Source: Homalodisca vitripennis
Taxonomy: Eukaryota > Arthropoda > Insecta > Hemiptera > Cicadellidae
NCBI RefSeq assembly: GCF_021130785.1
Contig: NC_060215.1
Span: 65,972,501 to 66,036,500, forward strand
Reading direction: 5' to 3'
Length of the DNA: 64,000 nucleotides
The translations under genes were made by a program, and so were the position numbers. Below, in pieces: positions 37,725 to 49,829 of the stretch (positions are counted from its first letter, which is position 1; each line of letters begins with the position of its first letter). The notes beneath the pieces are model-generated. The model did not search any database, was not told the DNA's origin, and worked only from the letters and a program-made list of their open reading frames with translations.

Positions 37725-40700
37725 GTATTGAAGAATGTAATTATAGAATGTAGTTTAATTTGCACACCGTATAAATTGTCTTATTATTTAATAGGAGTAA
37801 GTTCGGTTACAACTCTTTTATAACCTGTTAGTGTGTGTTCCGTGTTCAAAGATCGAGTCGCGGTACTATATCCTGGGGATTCACTCATCACCAAACTGGC
37901 TCATTTCCCAGCTCTACACATTACTGTACCGGTATTACATTCTACCACTATGAGTATATGCATATTTGAATATTGTATTACAGAGGTATCTGAGTAAATG
38001 GGCTATTCCAGTGCACATCGTAATATAGAGGTTAGTAAACAGAAAGGATTTTAAGATCAGAAAGGGATATTAGCCTCTTAAGAACCAGCCTAGTAGGGGC
38101 GGCCATCTTGATTTTAGCTCCAAAAGAACATTTTTAACTTTCAGTCTAGGGATTATGGAACATTTGTAATTTTAAATATATGAGTAGTACGCATCCAAAG
38201 ACTTTTTTTTAGTTTTTTTTCAATATTATTATTGGGATTCCGAAAAAATCTAAAAATATTTCGTATTTCATTAAAAATACAATATTAATTTCTTATTTAA
38301 ATATTAAAAAGTATAAACTATACAAGAAAATCTAAAACGTATTTTGATGAGCATTCATTCGATCAAAGATAAGGGCAGAAAAGTGCATGCGGTTTAACAT
38401 TGTTCTATTGATGAAAAACTAAAAATCGTTTCACTACAGCCGCCCTTAAGTAAAGAATGATATCCTTCATTTCATCAAACCCCAATCGCTCTAAAAACGT
38501 TTGCTCTATTCAATCATTCAATCGCAACAATAGATATACTAGTTTATTTGCTCTTTAATATATTTTTAAGCCTACTTTTAATATTTAACTTATTTAAACC
38601 ACGGAGTTTTGGTTATGTTTTGATTTACAGTTATTACTTTTATTACTAAGTATTATTGATTGGGCCGCGTAATTCTATACTATTAAGATCAAAAACGCTT
38701 TTCATTTTACATAACTAAACCATTAACCTTAGTTTAGTATCTTTAGGTTCATTTCAAATTGTACCGCAATTTAAATCCGTCACTAAACATGGTCATTTGT
38801 TGTTATTAGTAATAGAATGTGGACGCTCTCAAGCTCTCGACGCGACGGTCAGCCAGAAAGCGCGGCAGGGTCCCTCAGTCCGGGCGTACTGACACCGGGT
38901 TTCCTCACTAACAATAATTTGTTTGTACGCAATAACACCGATAACAATAACGGTTAAATGAGGCAGCCAACCAATAATTTTATAGAAGAGATCTAATTTG
39001 TCCCAACATTGCATAAACAATATACGCTAAATAGGAATTGTACTATAAATACTGTAGTAAATCTAGCTTTGGTCGCTAACTGAACTCGCTCAGTTAAATG
39101 ATTTCAGATGTGTTGTAAAAAGTGCGTAGGCCTACAGCAATACGGTGTGAAAAATCTAAAATACCACAATCAGTATTTTAAATTTGATAATGTTTATAGG
39201 TCAAAGTCATCCAGATATCTTATGAGGAAATTTCAATTGACGCTACCTTAAAGAATTAACTTTCCAAAAGAGAATTTCAGAATTTTAAAAAACAATTGAC
39301 AACGTTCGTATTTGCTTTAAATGGATGTAACGATAGGCCAATATCTTAAAAAAAAATCGCTACTAGACAAAATTGGTCTGGATTTTCAAGTAAAAATTAA
39401 ACCTACGCTAAACCTCTCGCTTTAAGTTTGGTAGTTACTGAAATTTGTGCCTAAGAAACTAACAACTTGACTTTGGAAATATAATATTATTTTATAATAC
39501 ATCGTACTTTTTATTTAATAAAAGTAGGCTACGCTAGAACGCAAAAAGGAAATTATTGTGAGGCATAGATTTGTTGTATGGGATAAATAACACTTCTGAT
39601 TATATAATCTACATTTCTAACATCCAGTGTGAAATACTCGTGTAGTATATAAATATATCCAATTCTAGCCATTGGCCGGTCTATACGGCCGTGACCGGTA
39701 GCTTAACTCGGCTCAAACTGCGTCAAAACATTGCTACCGCAAATACTGTCCCAGGTATTTCAACCTCGTTGGAGAGATCCATGTTGTAATGTTTTAGTTT
39801 GACATTAAGGAACGGAACATCTCAAATTCGTAATTGTGTTTGTAACATTATGACGCAGTGAGAGTCGGTTAACTCAAAAAATATTAACACTCACTCAACA
39901 CCGATTGAACTAAATATCTATAACCGGCGATATAGCGGTACACGAAGGAGGAACATAACATTGACATCCGGATTTAAAGTTACACACGTTTCTGGAGCCG
40001 AGACGGACGTGAAGGACGGCCGAAGAAACGGACTGAATGGGACGGGGTTCGCCATCAAAGGAAAGCAGGGGGTGTCTAGTCTCTACTATTATTAGTACTA
40101 GTCTCTATTATTGTTTAGTCTTTGCATTGTTTGTTCTACTAACAAATTGTTCCTATTAGAGTGGTATCACTAATAAAGAGCACAAAATAAAAATGAATAC
40201 ATTTTTAAAACTAGATTCTGAGCTCTATTTTGTACACTGCCTACATTATTTTTGTAGGAAGACGCGATCCTGTACAATGTTACCTGATCTGATTTAATAA
40301 ACTGTTATAAGTAAAATCTATTGTTAATTGTTTTAACAAATTACGTCCTCTTGGTAAAAATATATACATTCAATAAATTATTGCACACGGTTTGATAAAA
40401 CTTGTTTGGCTATAAGAAATACCTCATCCTGGATTAAAAAATTAATTTTACATAAAACATTACCTATACAATTTAGTAAATAATTCATTTAAAATACTGT
40501 TTCAGTTTATTTTCCCATTCTTTACTTCCATTTCCAAAATATTGTTCTCAGCGACATGTTATGCTTTGGACTAGAATTAATTGTAGACTTATATCTATCG
40601 TTGACTGTTGACTAAGCCTAATGCTGCAAGAGGTAGGCTACCTCACATTATAATTGAAACAAAAATGAAACCGGTTAGGGACAAGATATGGGGTTTGTCA

Positions 40701-41620
40701 GCCTCTCTTAATTTTACTACAAAAATCCATTTACAAATGTCTTAATTTACCTCTAAATAAAGTAATAAATTTTGAAGTATTAAACCACGTTAAATGACTC
40801 GATTATAATCACTGAATAATTACAAAACAGTCCATGCTGCTGGCACCATTGATAGTCAAATAGCAGGAATAAAATTGTACATATTAAATACTACCTTCTT
40901 ACTCTACTGATTTATGGTATAACTGGAAATTTATTATGTTATTTTACTGATGAAAGCAAAAAAATGTTGTGTATTATATTACAACTGATCTGACAGATGA
41001 TACAGCATGACTGCCTAGTTTATATTCTTATTACATTATAGCACTTATACCATCTGATTTGTTTCTAAATAATAAAGAGTTAGACTATTCTTAGTTTTCA
41101 TGAGTGACAAATGCGACGTGCTACTACGCAATTTTCAGCTTTTATCTTCTAGCACAAAATGAATTAATAACGAAAATAGCAACGAGGTCGCATTATAATT
41201 TAAACGGATCGCAAAACACAACTTTTGTATACTCCATGTTTCTTGTTCTACCAGGCATTAGATCCTAAATGAATTATTTATATTTTTTAAATGACAGACT
41301 TTATCTGGCTGAAGTAAAGCGTTGTATTTGAACTAAGTTACTTGGTTTACACCATATGGTAAGATTTAATATATAAAGTATACGTTAAGGACAGTTTTGT
41401 GACCCTCATACTTTCGTTTTGTTTGTAATGTACAGGAAGTGTATCGTTATGAAATATCTTGAACAAACCTCGTATAAACTTGTAAATATATGAGAGTAAA
41501 TGCTGTTCGGACTCAGTTATATTTCCCAACAGCAGAAATGTATTATGCTAGTCGACCAGATTATAGTATCATAAGCATACGTAAAGATTATGTTTACTCT
41601 AACGATAACGGTATACACAG
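37725..41620. other. AT-rich DNA, probably intron 1 of the engrailed-family gene
   Basis: Lies directly downstream (minus strand) of the exon-1 splice donor. I looked for the complement of the WFQNKRAK-type homeodomain coding sequence and saw none. Confidence 0.5.
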
Positions 41621-41624
41621 GTGA

Positions 41625-41630
41625 ACTCAC
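41625..41630 (-). promoter_or_regulatory. 5' splice donor of engrailed-family exon 1
   Basis: The minus strand reads TCTTCCG|GTGAGT, a consensus donor directly after the codons for DRPSS plus the first base of a glycine codon (phase 1). Without splicing, the frame runs nine more residues of unrelated sequence and stops. Confidence 0.85.
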
Positions 41631-42099
41631 CGGAAGACGGCCTGTCGGAGTATCTGGTGCAGTAGACCCAGGCCGGCCACAGCATAGGCTGTTGTTGGGA
41701 GTCGATGGCGGGATTGGTACTCGCGGTCTCCGCTTCCTTCGACAAGTCTATAGGCGCGCACTTGGAGTCCGAGGTAGGTGTTCCTTTGTACCCGGGCCCG
41801 CCGCCGAACTCGGGCCTCAGGATGTTGTCTATGCTGAACTTGAGATGTGCCTGAGGGATGGTAACGGGCAGGGGCAGTGGTGGAGGACTTTCGCAGCCTA
41901 CACTCAACACCTCGTCATCGTCGTCATCGTCATGGTCTCCGCGGCCGTAGTCACTCGCGTCACAGGAGGTGCTGGCCGTGTCCGAATCCGAGGTGCGGAA
42001 CACCGCCGCCGCCGCCGCCGCTGCGCTCAGACACGCCATCTTCATCTTCAACAGCTCCCCTCTCGCAGCCGCTAACGACTGGGCCGAATTGGAAATCAT
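41631..42099 (-). CDS. en/inv: Engrailed/invected-family homeobox protein, first coding exon (partial gene)
   Basis: This exon encodes the N-terminal part of a segment-polarity transcriptional repressor that acts in the nucleus. It opens with ATG at 42099, with an in-frame TGA eight codons upstream, and codes 156 residues plus one base before a perfect donor (GTGAGT, 41630-41625). Visible parts are an alanine run (about 26-32), an acidic run (55-63), LSVG (65-68), the Groucho-binding EH1 motif LKFSIDNIL (86-94), and EH2, WPAWVYCTRYSDRPSSG (141-157). EH2 binds the Exd/Pbx cofactor and is diagnostic of the family. The frame beyond the donor (EFTCVY...) is intronic. A splice site exactly after DRPSSG is where insect invected genes insert a two-residue RS microexon, and LSVG also recalls invected, so inv is slightly favoured over en from memory of the family. 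The homeodomain exons were not seen to the left. Family assignment is very secure; the paralogue is not. Confidence 0.95.
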
Positions 42100-42387
42100 C
42101 GGGAAGACATCAGAGGTGTAATAGAATCATCGTTTATAAATATCCTATCTCTGTCACTGTACTCTCGGCACTTCTATCTAGAGATCATACTCGGTTATCG
42201 GACTCATGGCTGACCACCGGGAGATACAACTCTGGAAGGAAAATGTACAAAACTGTTACCGAGGTACCGTGTTGAACCTGCGATACTACCCTACATCACT
42301 GACATGGAAAGAACCGCACGGGTCACTAATACGTAATGATACACAAATATGGAAGTTAATTACGGGTCTTCGCAGTCAATAAACGAA

Positions 42388-42615
42388 ATGGGCGGGGCTT
42401 AAACCTTCCCACTGAAGCCAAAACCGAAAATCTGAAAGGCTGACCAGGAAAAAGTTTGACACAGTGCAACGGCAACGTTTGGACAGTTACTAGCACGGCA
42501 GCTGCACGGTCACGGCGCAGGGCCAGGAGGGGTTGAAGGGGGGGTGGGGGCGGGGCCGAGAGCTCGACCAATAACATTACTTGTACTGGGCGGGGCCGCG
42601 CCTCCACCAATACAC
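42388..42615 (-). promoter_or_regulatory. GC-box/CCAAT promoter of the engrailed-family gene
   Basis: A GC-rich stretch about 290-515 bp upstream of the ATG holds three GGGCGGGGC boxes (42390-42398, 42548-42556, 42588-42596) and two CCAAT boxes (42568-42572, 42607-42611; ATTGG on the gene's strand). The last two GC boxes alternate with the CCAAT boxes, as in a TATA-less promoter. No TATA box is evident at the right distance. The start site would lie between roughly 42100 and 42390. The motifs are seen directly; promoter function is inferred from position and composition. Confidence 0.6.
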
Positions 42616-42732
42616 TTACTTCTTTCATGCATTTTGGACTTCCTGTGTGGTCTTTTCTGTCGGAATGTTCCTATATTATTTTGGAAGACCAATAAATCCT
42701 TTAATAGAAAACAGTCTTGTTTTACCTTGACA

Positions 42733-42825
42733 GCTCTCTCTCTCTCTCACTCTCTCCCCCTTATCTCACTCGTTCTCTCTCTGTATATATATCTCTCTCT
42801 CACACATATACCCCCTCTCACCCAC
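42733..42825. repeat. CT/GA-rich tract upstream of the engrailed-family promoter
   Basis: An imperfect (CT)n tract with a short interposed (TA)n. On the gene's strand it is a series of GAGAG motifs, the binding site of GAGA factor. GAGAG clusters upstream of engrailed are part of Polycomb response elements in Drosophila, so a regulatory role is possible, but a plain microsatellite is equally consistent with the sequence. Confidence 0.55.
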
Positions 42826-42829
42826 TTTG

Positions 42830-44455
42830 TTCCTTTCTTGTCAAGCCACTCATCGCGTAATGTGCTTTCAACACGTCCGTCAAGAAAAGGAATCTGTGTA
42901 ACGTTTAATAAAAGTTGGCAATCATACCGGCTATACAGCGTATTGTACGGAAGAAACCAAAAATGTACATGCCGGGCCTATTGACAATTAGGGCATTTTC
43001 TCTTACTGCATATGGCATGTGACTGTACGCACATAAGTACATTCATCTTATTTTATCACAGTTCTGGTTTCACAACTGAACTGAACGCTCGGTTGTTCTA
43101 TAGTCTTCAGGTTGGGCGTACAGCAGGGGTATAGCCAGAGTTGCTGAAAATGTTCTATTATTTAAACGTCAATCACTCGCTTTTATGTATATGTAATTGT
43201 ATATAGTTAGACGCTGATTACAATAATAAAGCAAGCCTTATTTCACGGATATGGAAATGCGTTAATTTTCATAAAAAATGTACCGACACTTTTAAAGTTT
43301 ATAGGTTGGTTTAACATTTTAAAGTTTGTGGTCCATATGCATTATTTTTTTCCATGGGACTTTTGACGTTCACTCACTAACATTTCCCAGTATATACGGT
43401 TTAGTTGGCTCCTCACGAATATATACGAATTATTATCATACGGTGTTTTAATTTGGTCAACTGTTCTAAGGTGGGAGCGACTACGATTTTTTAGTTTAAA
43501 TTATTTTAAATTTTATCATTTTACGTCTCCTCTAGGAATATTACAAGCACATGAAGTAATCATTTTCGGCAAACTATAACTAGGCTCAATACAAATGGTT
43601 CAACATACAGATATGAACATTATTCTTATGAATTATAATTTAAGGAATGACATGCTATTTCATAAAAAATCACTTAAGGGCATACATTTAATAAACAGAC
43701 TTTAATTTAGTCTATTGGTAAATTTTTTAATATTTAAGGAAATCATATGTTTTATACACAATACATGTTTTTAAACCACGACAGCCACTCGTGATATTTC
43801 AAAGACATACTGTGTAGATTTCATAATATTCAGCCGTTTCCGTGGGCCTCAATTTAAGATTATACAAATTACAATTATATTTTTTTCGGACAAGACATCA
43901 GGACTGTGACACAATTTCTTATATACCCAACCAGAAACTGATTGCAGTACCTAAAAGGTAACGAAAATATTTTTGGAAGTCTTCTGCTGTTGTTGCGGTA
44001 TGGTGACTCTTGTTCGCCGCATCAAAGACAACCTATAGGCCTGCCGTCTGTTTGCGGTCAACATGATGTTTCTTTTCAAGCCTATTCGTGGAATCCTGGG
44101 CTGACCGGAACATCTGTGGCGCATTGATTTTCGTGTATCTGGAACTTCAACATCTACAGAGCCATTAGTCAGAAGTTCTGGCACCATCTACATCACTGTC
44201 ACGCTGAGACCGCTTGGAAATTCCTTCACTCGATGTTTTGATGACTTCAGGAGGAAGGTCGGCATTATTCTATTATGGCGCTTCTTGATTTCACTATTGA
44301 ATACTATATATTAGCTTTTTTAACACATGTGAACGAACTCATGCATTTATCAAAATAATGTCATCAAAAAAATTAACAATTAGTTCACATGAATTACTTC
44401 TCTTTTGGGATTCTTAATGCAGTATAGGCCCTACCTTGGCCTTAGTTTGTCGTTA
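42830..44455. other. Upstream flank of the engrailed-family gene, no gene recognised
   Basis: Mostly AT-rich. A stop-poor patch at 43942-44187 has open frames on both strands with no recognisable product. Confidence 0.45.
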
Positions 44456-44459
44456 ATTT

Positions 44460-44672
44460 GATTTTTACATTCAAAGACTTTTTAAGTTTAAAATTTTTTG
44501 AATGTAGCTGCGATATATGTTATTTATGTGGTTGTATTGTTTATTATAGTCTAAGTGTTATTTGATTTATAAGTTCTCGTTAATTTATTATAGCCCATGT
44601 GTATTTATATTAAAGCTTTATAAATGTATAAAAATGTTTTCTTGCTGGTTGTGGAAGTTAAATAAATAACTC
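44460..44672 (+). mobile_element. Possible LINE 3' end
   Basis: T-rich sequence ends GTTGTGGAAGTTAAATAAATAAC, resembling the CGTTGGAA...AATAAA end of the other LINE copies in this window. It is weaker than the others because the terminal motif is imperfect and no coding part remains. Confidence 0.25.
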
Positions 44673-44679
44673 GTGTAGA

Positions 44680-46716
44680 TAACTTTACACAGAAAATATC
44701 TGTTGGCTATTGGGCAAAGGGGCTCTGCATACAGAAATGTCGGAAAAATAGGATCGGGGCCCTTTGATGGATGAGCTGTTGGAAAGTAGATCTCATTGAT
44801 TTCCAGCTCTTTTGTTTGGTGGCTAGTCTTAGTTTATATTAAGTACATAATAACAGTATAACACATTAATACAACAATTAAGTCTTACACAGTTTTTGGT
44901 GGTTATCAAAATTAAACACTTATAGGCTATTTGTATTATTTGCACAGAGATGTGTCTTTTTTCGTTGTTAATGTATTATAATAAATTTTGGAGTATTTAA
45001 CTATTTTAACTAATGATATTTACTATGTAAATAAAGCTTTTAATCAACTTTAGGTGTTTTCTTAATAATTAGTACAAAATCGAATTTGGACATTTGGGGC
45101 TAACTCTACTGACATCGATTGTTGAATATTGGACGGAAACTGTTCATCCAGCAGCGGAAATAGGTCTTTTAATTCAAAATTATTTTATACTTTGTTATAA
45201 TTTGAAATGTTCTGTAACTTGACAAAAAGTTCTATACAAATTAAGTTTTTATTTTTGTAGATTATGCAAACTTTATTTTCTTATGTTTCAATCAAAAGAA
45301 ACCTAGGCTAAATGCTCCTATAGGTAAGGATATTATTGCCACAGTTCAACAATGTAACGTTAATAACGATGATTATAAAATCAGCTGATTAGAGCAGCTA
45401 AAATAAAACAGCTGATTGTTGCTAAAATAAAATAATAGTGTTGTCACATAATGACAGTGAATATTGTTTAATGCTCGGTTTTTTTTTAGAAGCTCATTAT
45501 TTCCCTTATTTGTCAAGCTATTTTCTTAAACTTGGCATTTTGGATTTTTAATTAAATTGTCTAACTAAAATATATAGTTGCGACTTTTTAATCAGTTATA
45601 ATTTTTAAGATTATTTATGGTTAAAGAATTGAGGAAGCCGGCATTTTGAAAATTAATATATTATATTATATATTTATAGGCTGCACAAATTAAAACAAAT
45701 CAAAACGAGATTGCCTTTAATGCTAACAAAATAACGCATATTGAAAATGTTTTAACTCAAATGACAAAAAAGTATAGTTATAACAAATTACAGGATGCTA
45801 ACTACATTGCAATGCTTATTACATTTCCAACTGTACTTTTGTCAACAGAATAAAGGTATGCTTTCACAAGCCGGGAGCAACAAACATGTGAAAACACAAC
45901 ACATACGCCACCACCTTTTCCAAATGAAGCCTCATCATACACAGCAGTGAGGTCAAAATATTTCAAGAATGTAATTGTCTAAGAACTGTTTTCACGTAAT
46001 GTGAACCGGCAGACTTAGATATTATTAGTCATAACAATGGCCACATAAGCCTGAAAATGACTGTTACTGTTGACATTTTGGTAGTAATTTCCCAAATGTG
46101 AGTTTAATAGTTTAATCTATACTTAATTTTGGGAGAAAACAGAAAAACACGGTTTGGCCACGATACTGAAACGGTTACAGATGTGACAAAACGTAAAATA
46201 TAAAAGTTGTTTACTTTGAAAATACCTTTAATTTAAGGTATTTACGAGTTGTTTTAAAATGTTTTAGTTAATCCAATTTCTTTTATTTGGAGTAGGGGTA
46301 TAATCAAAAGTTATGTTAATTCTGCCTTTGTTGGATATCATTTGAATGGTGTTTCATGAAGAGTAATAAATGGGATCGAACCGAATAATAACAGCTACCC
46401 TATTTTAGAGATGGGTAAAATAGAAACATTCTAATTTTGAATATGTTTGGCCGCCACTTTAAAACTGATAGAGATAATAACGTAAAGACAAATTAAAAAT
46501 TTTTGGCTAAAAGAAGCTTCAAAAACGATGTATCACTATCACTTGACCTATAAAACGTAAGCTTTACGAGATTCGAACGTATGACACTATATATCCGGAA
46601 CACACTGTAAATGAAAGCTTTGAAGCTAATTTTAACACATAGCCGATAGTTTATTTAATAGGTTTACAATTTTGTGTTCTAGCTCGTACCGGTATACTCT
46701 TAACTTATATAAATAA

Positions 46717-46763
<47 letters not shown>

Positions 46764-49195
46764 TAAAGTGAACGGATGTCTAGGACACCCTGCATGTTGC
46801 TGTGGAAAATCCGTTATTTATCTCCTGTTTTTTAAATTTATATTTTGTATCCTCCCAACTGCTGGCAAATCAATTGCTAATACTTGTATGAGTCTCCTTT
46901 TCCACGCAATGAATGTCCATTTATAAAACTAAATGGACATTGCGATGTCAACTTGCGTAAATAGCGAACTCGGCTCCGGAGTTCATAAACAAATCACCGC
47001 TGATATATTCAAGCCTATTGTCTTTTTGTAATTATAAACTCCTAACAGTCTTTATTTCATCGCACATTCCAACATTTAAAAACATATCCTGATTTAAGAA
47101 CAGTAACTACTTACTTTTTACAACCAAGTTACAAAAACTATATCCAATGTTCCGTTTGTTCTCTTAATTAACTAAAATGACTTATATTAATAATTTTACC
47201 ATCGTTTACTGCAAAAGATTTTGAAATTTTTCATTTATCGAACTATATTTTTTTAAACAATGATCAACTTTAGTGGCAAAACTAGTATGCCTACTATTTT
47301 TTATTTTTGGCCTTTTTTGCTTGCACCTACCCAAATTGTTTAGCTCATTCCATTTAACAAGACATTATCCTTGTCGATATAGGCCTATGCTTTATTTTAT
47401 TGTTGTTTTCCATATTTCAATAAAACACTGACTGAGATTTTGGACACATATTACACCTTTGCAACTATCAAAAGTCATTAGGCAATCGCACATTCTTCAT
47501 TACTACAATAATAGGCTACCGGTACTACACAACTGCAGTCCTGGTAGCGCGGACACACCTGCGCGAAACTCGTCACTAGAGCAATGCTGTGAGGATTGGC
47601 AAAACCAAGTTCGCCACGTCTCACAGTGAGCTGAAAGAGATTAAATCTTAGAATAAATAATAAATCATCTAAAATAACGGGATATCATAATCATCATCAA
47701 TAGGCTACATTAGTAGTCCCGAGATTGATGGTATTGATAAGTTCAGTGTTTGCTCGTGTAGATATCCCATTACTCGTATTTCGAGAGGTACATGGTGTCC
47801 AATGTCACCAACTATGCGTACGTTTCATTCATAGGTCATTCTCACTTGCTTCAAGAATTTCTTGTACGTTGTAGTTTAAATCAATACTATTAAAGTAATG
47901 TAATGTATAGTATTGTAATATGTGTATCTTATTATTATAGCTACAATTATCACTAAAGACAAAAATTCGACAGAACGAACTAACCCATAATAAAGCCGAT
48001 GTAAACAAAAAAAAACTATATTTTAGCATATGGTAAAGAATTTAAGTGAACAGAAAGTTCGACTGTATTATTTGAAAAAAATACAATTCTTGTATTTTAA
48101 TACAATTAAATTGTGTTAGTTATTAGGTTAGGACTTTTATTTTTTTATATGACGCTTGCAATACAATTATTGTTAATTGTTTCCTGCAATAAACAATATT
48201 ATTATTATGTATTATGTGTTAAATCAAAACTGCATTTTTATATTTTTCATTAAGGAAATAAACCAATATGTATGCTTATTTAGTTACTAAACTATTACAA
48301 GTTGAGTAAACCGGATTAGGTCAAAATTATTATTTCTAAATATATAACAATTTTAAGGTTAATATTATGTTTGTAAAAAGCTGTTTTCAAGACCGTTTTC
48401 TATTAATATAATAATATTACTCTAGTTTTATTTATTTATTTTTTTGATCCTTAATCACGTGTAATGGATTTTATTTAGTCTACAATTAGTTCTAAAAAAG
48501 AATGCTGCTCTTATTTTGGAGCTAATTTAGCGAAAATTTCTAGGTTTTCATTAAAGTTTAAATTTATTAATTTGTTTGAAACATCTGCTCTTGCTCAGTT
48601 TTGTACTTTTTAAGTTAGAGACAATTCTTGTTTTGCATTTCTTGTTTCGCCTTCAATCGTTTGAATGCAACTGTTGACACATCAGTAACTCACGTGGTAT
48701 CTACGAATGAGAAGGAAAGTGTGTCCGGTGTTAAACTTACAAAAATTAATGAATCCTTCCAGCCCACGCAATTAATATATCTTAACTATTTGATGAAGTA
48801 CTCATCGCGTTTTCAGCTGTGTTTTATGTATACCGAGTATACTGTATAAACTTGTTATTTTCCAGCAATAAAAGTATATTTGTCACAAAACGTTACATAT
48901 TATAGCAGTGCTATAGTAACATGTGATATTGTCAACTGTTATAAATTATATTAATCATACAAGTAGTATTCGTTGATATAATCTCATTTAATTTCAATGC
49001 TAGTATAAAATTATCTTATTATTAATGAAACTGAATAAATATGAAACAGATAACAGTCATAGAACACTGTGGTATAAAATAATCCGTATCAAATTCAGAT
49101 AAACATAATAATAATAATAGTTTGTTTAAATTCACATTTACTCGCCAGTTACATATTGGAAATAATTAACGCCAATAACTATACTCATCATATTA
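44680..49195. other. AT-rich DNA without recognised gene
   Basis: Contains one (AT)n tract; otherwise nothing supported. Confidence 0.5.
46721..46766. repeat. (AT)n microsatellite
   Basis: Alternating AT preceded by AAATAAATAA. Confidence 0.95.
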
Positions 49196-49199
49196 CAGG

Positions 49200-49562
49200 C
49201 TGGAAGGGATTCAGAGAAGATTTATGAGGCTTCTTAGAATCAAGATGGGATTTTGGTACCTGGACATTCCTGTCAACGATGTAATGAAGTGGCTAGATCT
49301 CAGTGATTTGGAACAACGGTTTGTCCTGGCTTATTTGCTCTTTCTCCATCGACTTTCCAACGGATTTATAGACTGTCCAGCTCTACTAGCCAAAATTGAC
49401 TTCAGGATTCCAGGGTCCACCAGGACCACTGGACTATTTGCTTACAACCACCACAGTACAAATTACCTCAAGGCTGAACCCAACGCTAGATTACGTAGGC
49501 TCGCTAGTTATGTTCCAGGTGAAGCGGACTTCTTCAGAATAAACTACAAATATTTAAGATGA
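49200..49562 (+). pseudogene. LINE ORF2 C-terminal tail (after reverse transcriptase)
   Basis: An unbroken frame of about 120 codons reads IQRRFMRLLRIKMGFWYLD, then ALLAKIDFRIPGSTRT, LFAYNHHSTNYLK, and a final SYVPGEADFFRINYKYLR before TGA. These are the conserved motifs found downstream of the thumb in Jockey/CR1-like polyproteins: IQ-RFLR, the I-F-VP-STR block, then N..ARL...N. The absence of stops suggests a fairly young insertion, in contrast to the broken copy at 57-58 kb. There is no catalytic domain, so it is only a fragment. Confidence 0.85.
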
Positions 49563-49816
49563 AGGCTTTCCTCCTTATATAACAATCACGTCTGTTGCCC
49601 ATAAAAAGCCTCTATGTTGCATGCATGTTGGCCTTGTTATCTTTGTTCATTTAAATCTCTGTATTATTGATTGTATATTACTGTTATTATATATTTACTT
49701 CTTAGTGTTATATGTCAAATTATTTTTGTCATAATTGTAGTGATAATTGTATCTAATTATCCACTGTTGTTAACTACTTGATATTATGTATATTGGCATT
49801 GTCGTTGGAAATAAAA
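49200..49816 (+). mobile_element. Jockey-like LINE, 5'-truncated copy with ORF2 tail and 3' UTR
   Basis: The first part (to 49562) encodes the C-terminal tail of a LINE polyprotein, and the rest is T-rich 3' untranslated sequence ending TCGTTGGAAATAAAATAAC. The tail aligns by eye with that of the LINE at 58115-58439 (IQRRF-RL, G-F/W-YLD-P, LD-PALLAKI-FR-P). The extreme 5' truncation is what target-primed reverse transcription commonly leaves. A target duplication could not be fixed; short AATAACT-like words occur at both ends. Confidence 0.8.
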
Positions 49817-49829
49817 TAACTTTTGGCGC

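Noticed and set aside
41590..42275. Plus-strand frames of 161 and 132 codons
   Set aside because: They are antisense shadows of the engrailed-family exon; the minus-strand frame carries the conserved motifs.
42356..42984. Frames in the GC-box region and CT tract
   Set aside because: They arise from GC-rich promoter sequence and (CT)n repeats, with no known product.
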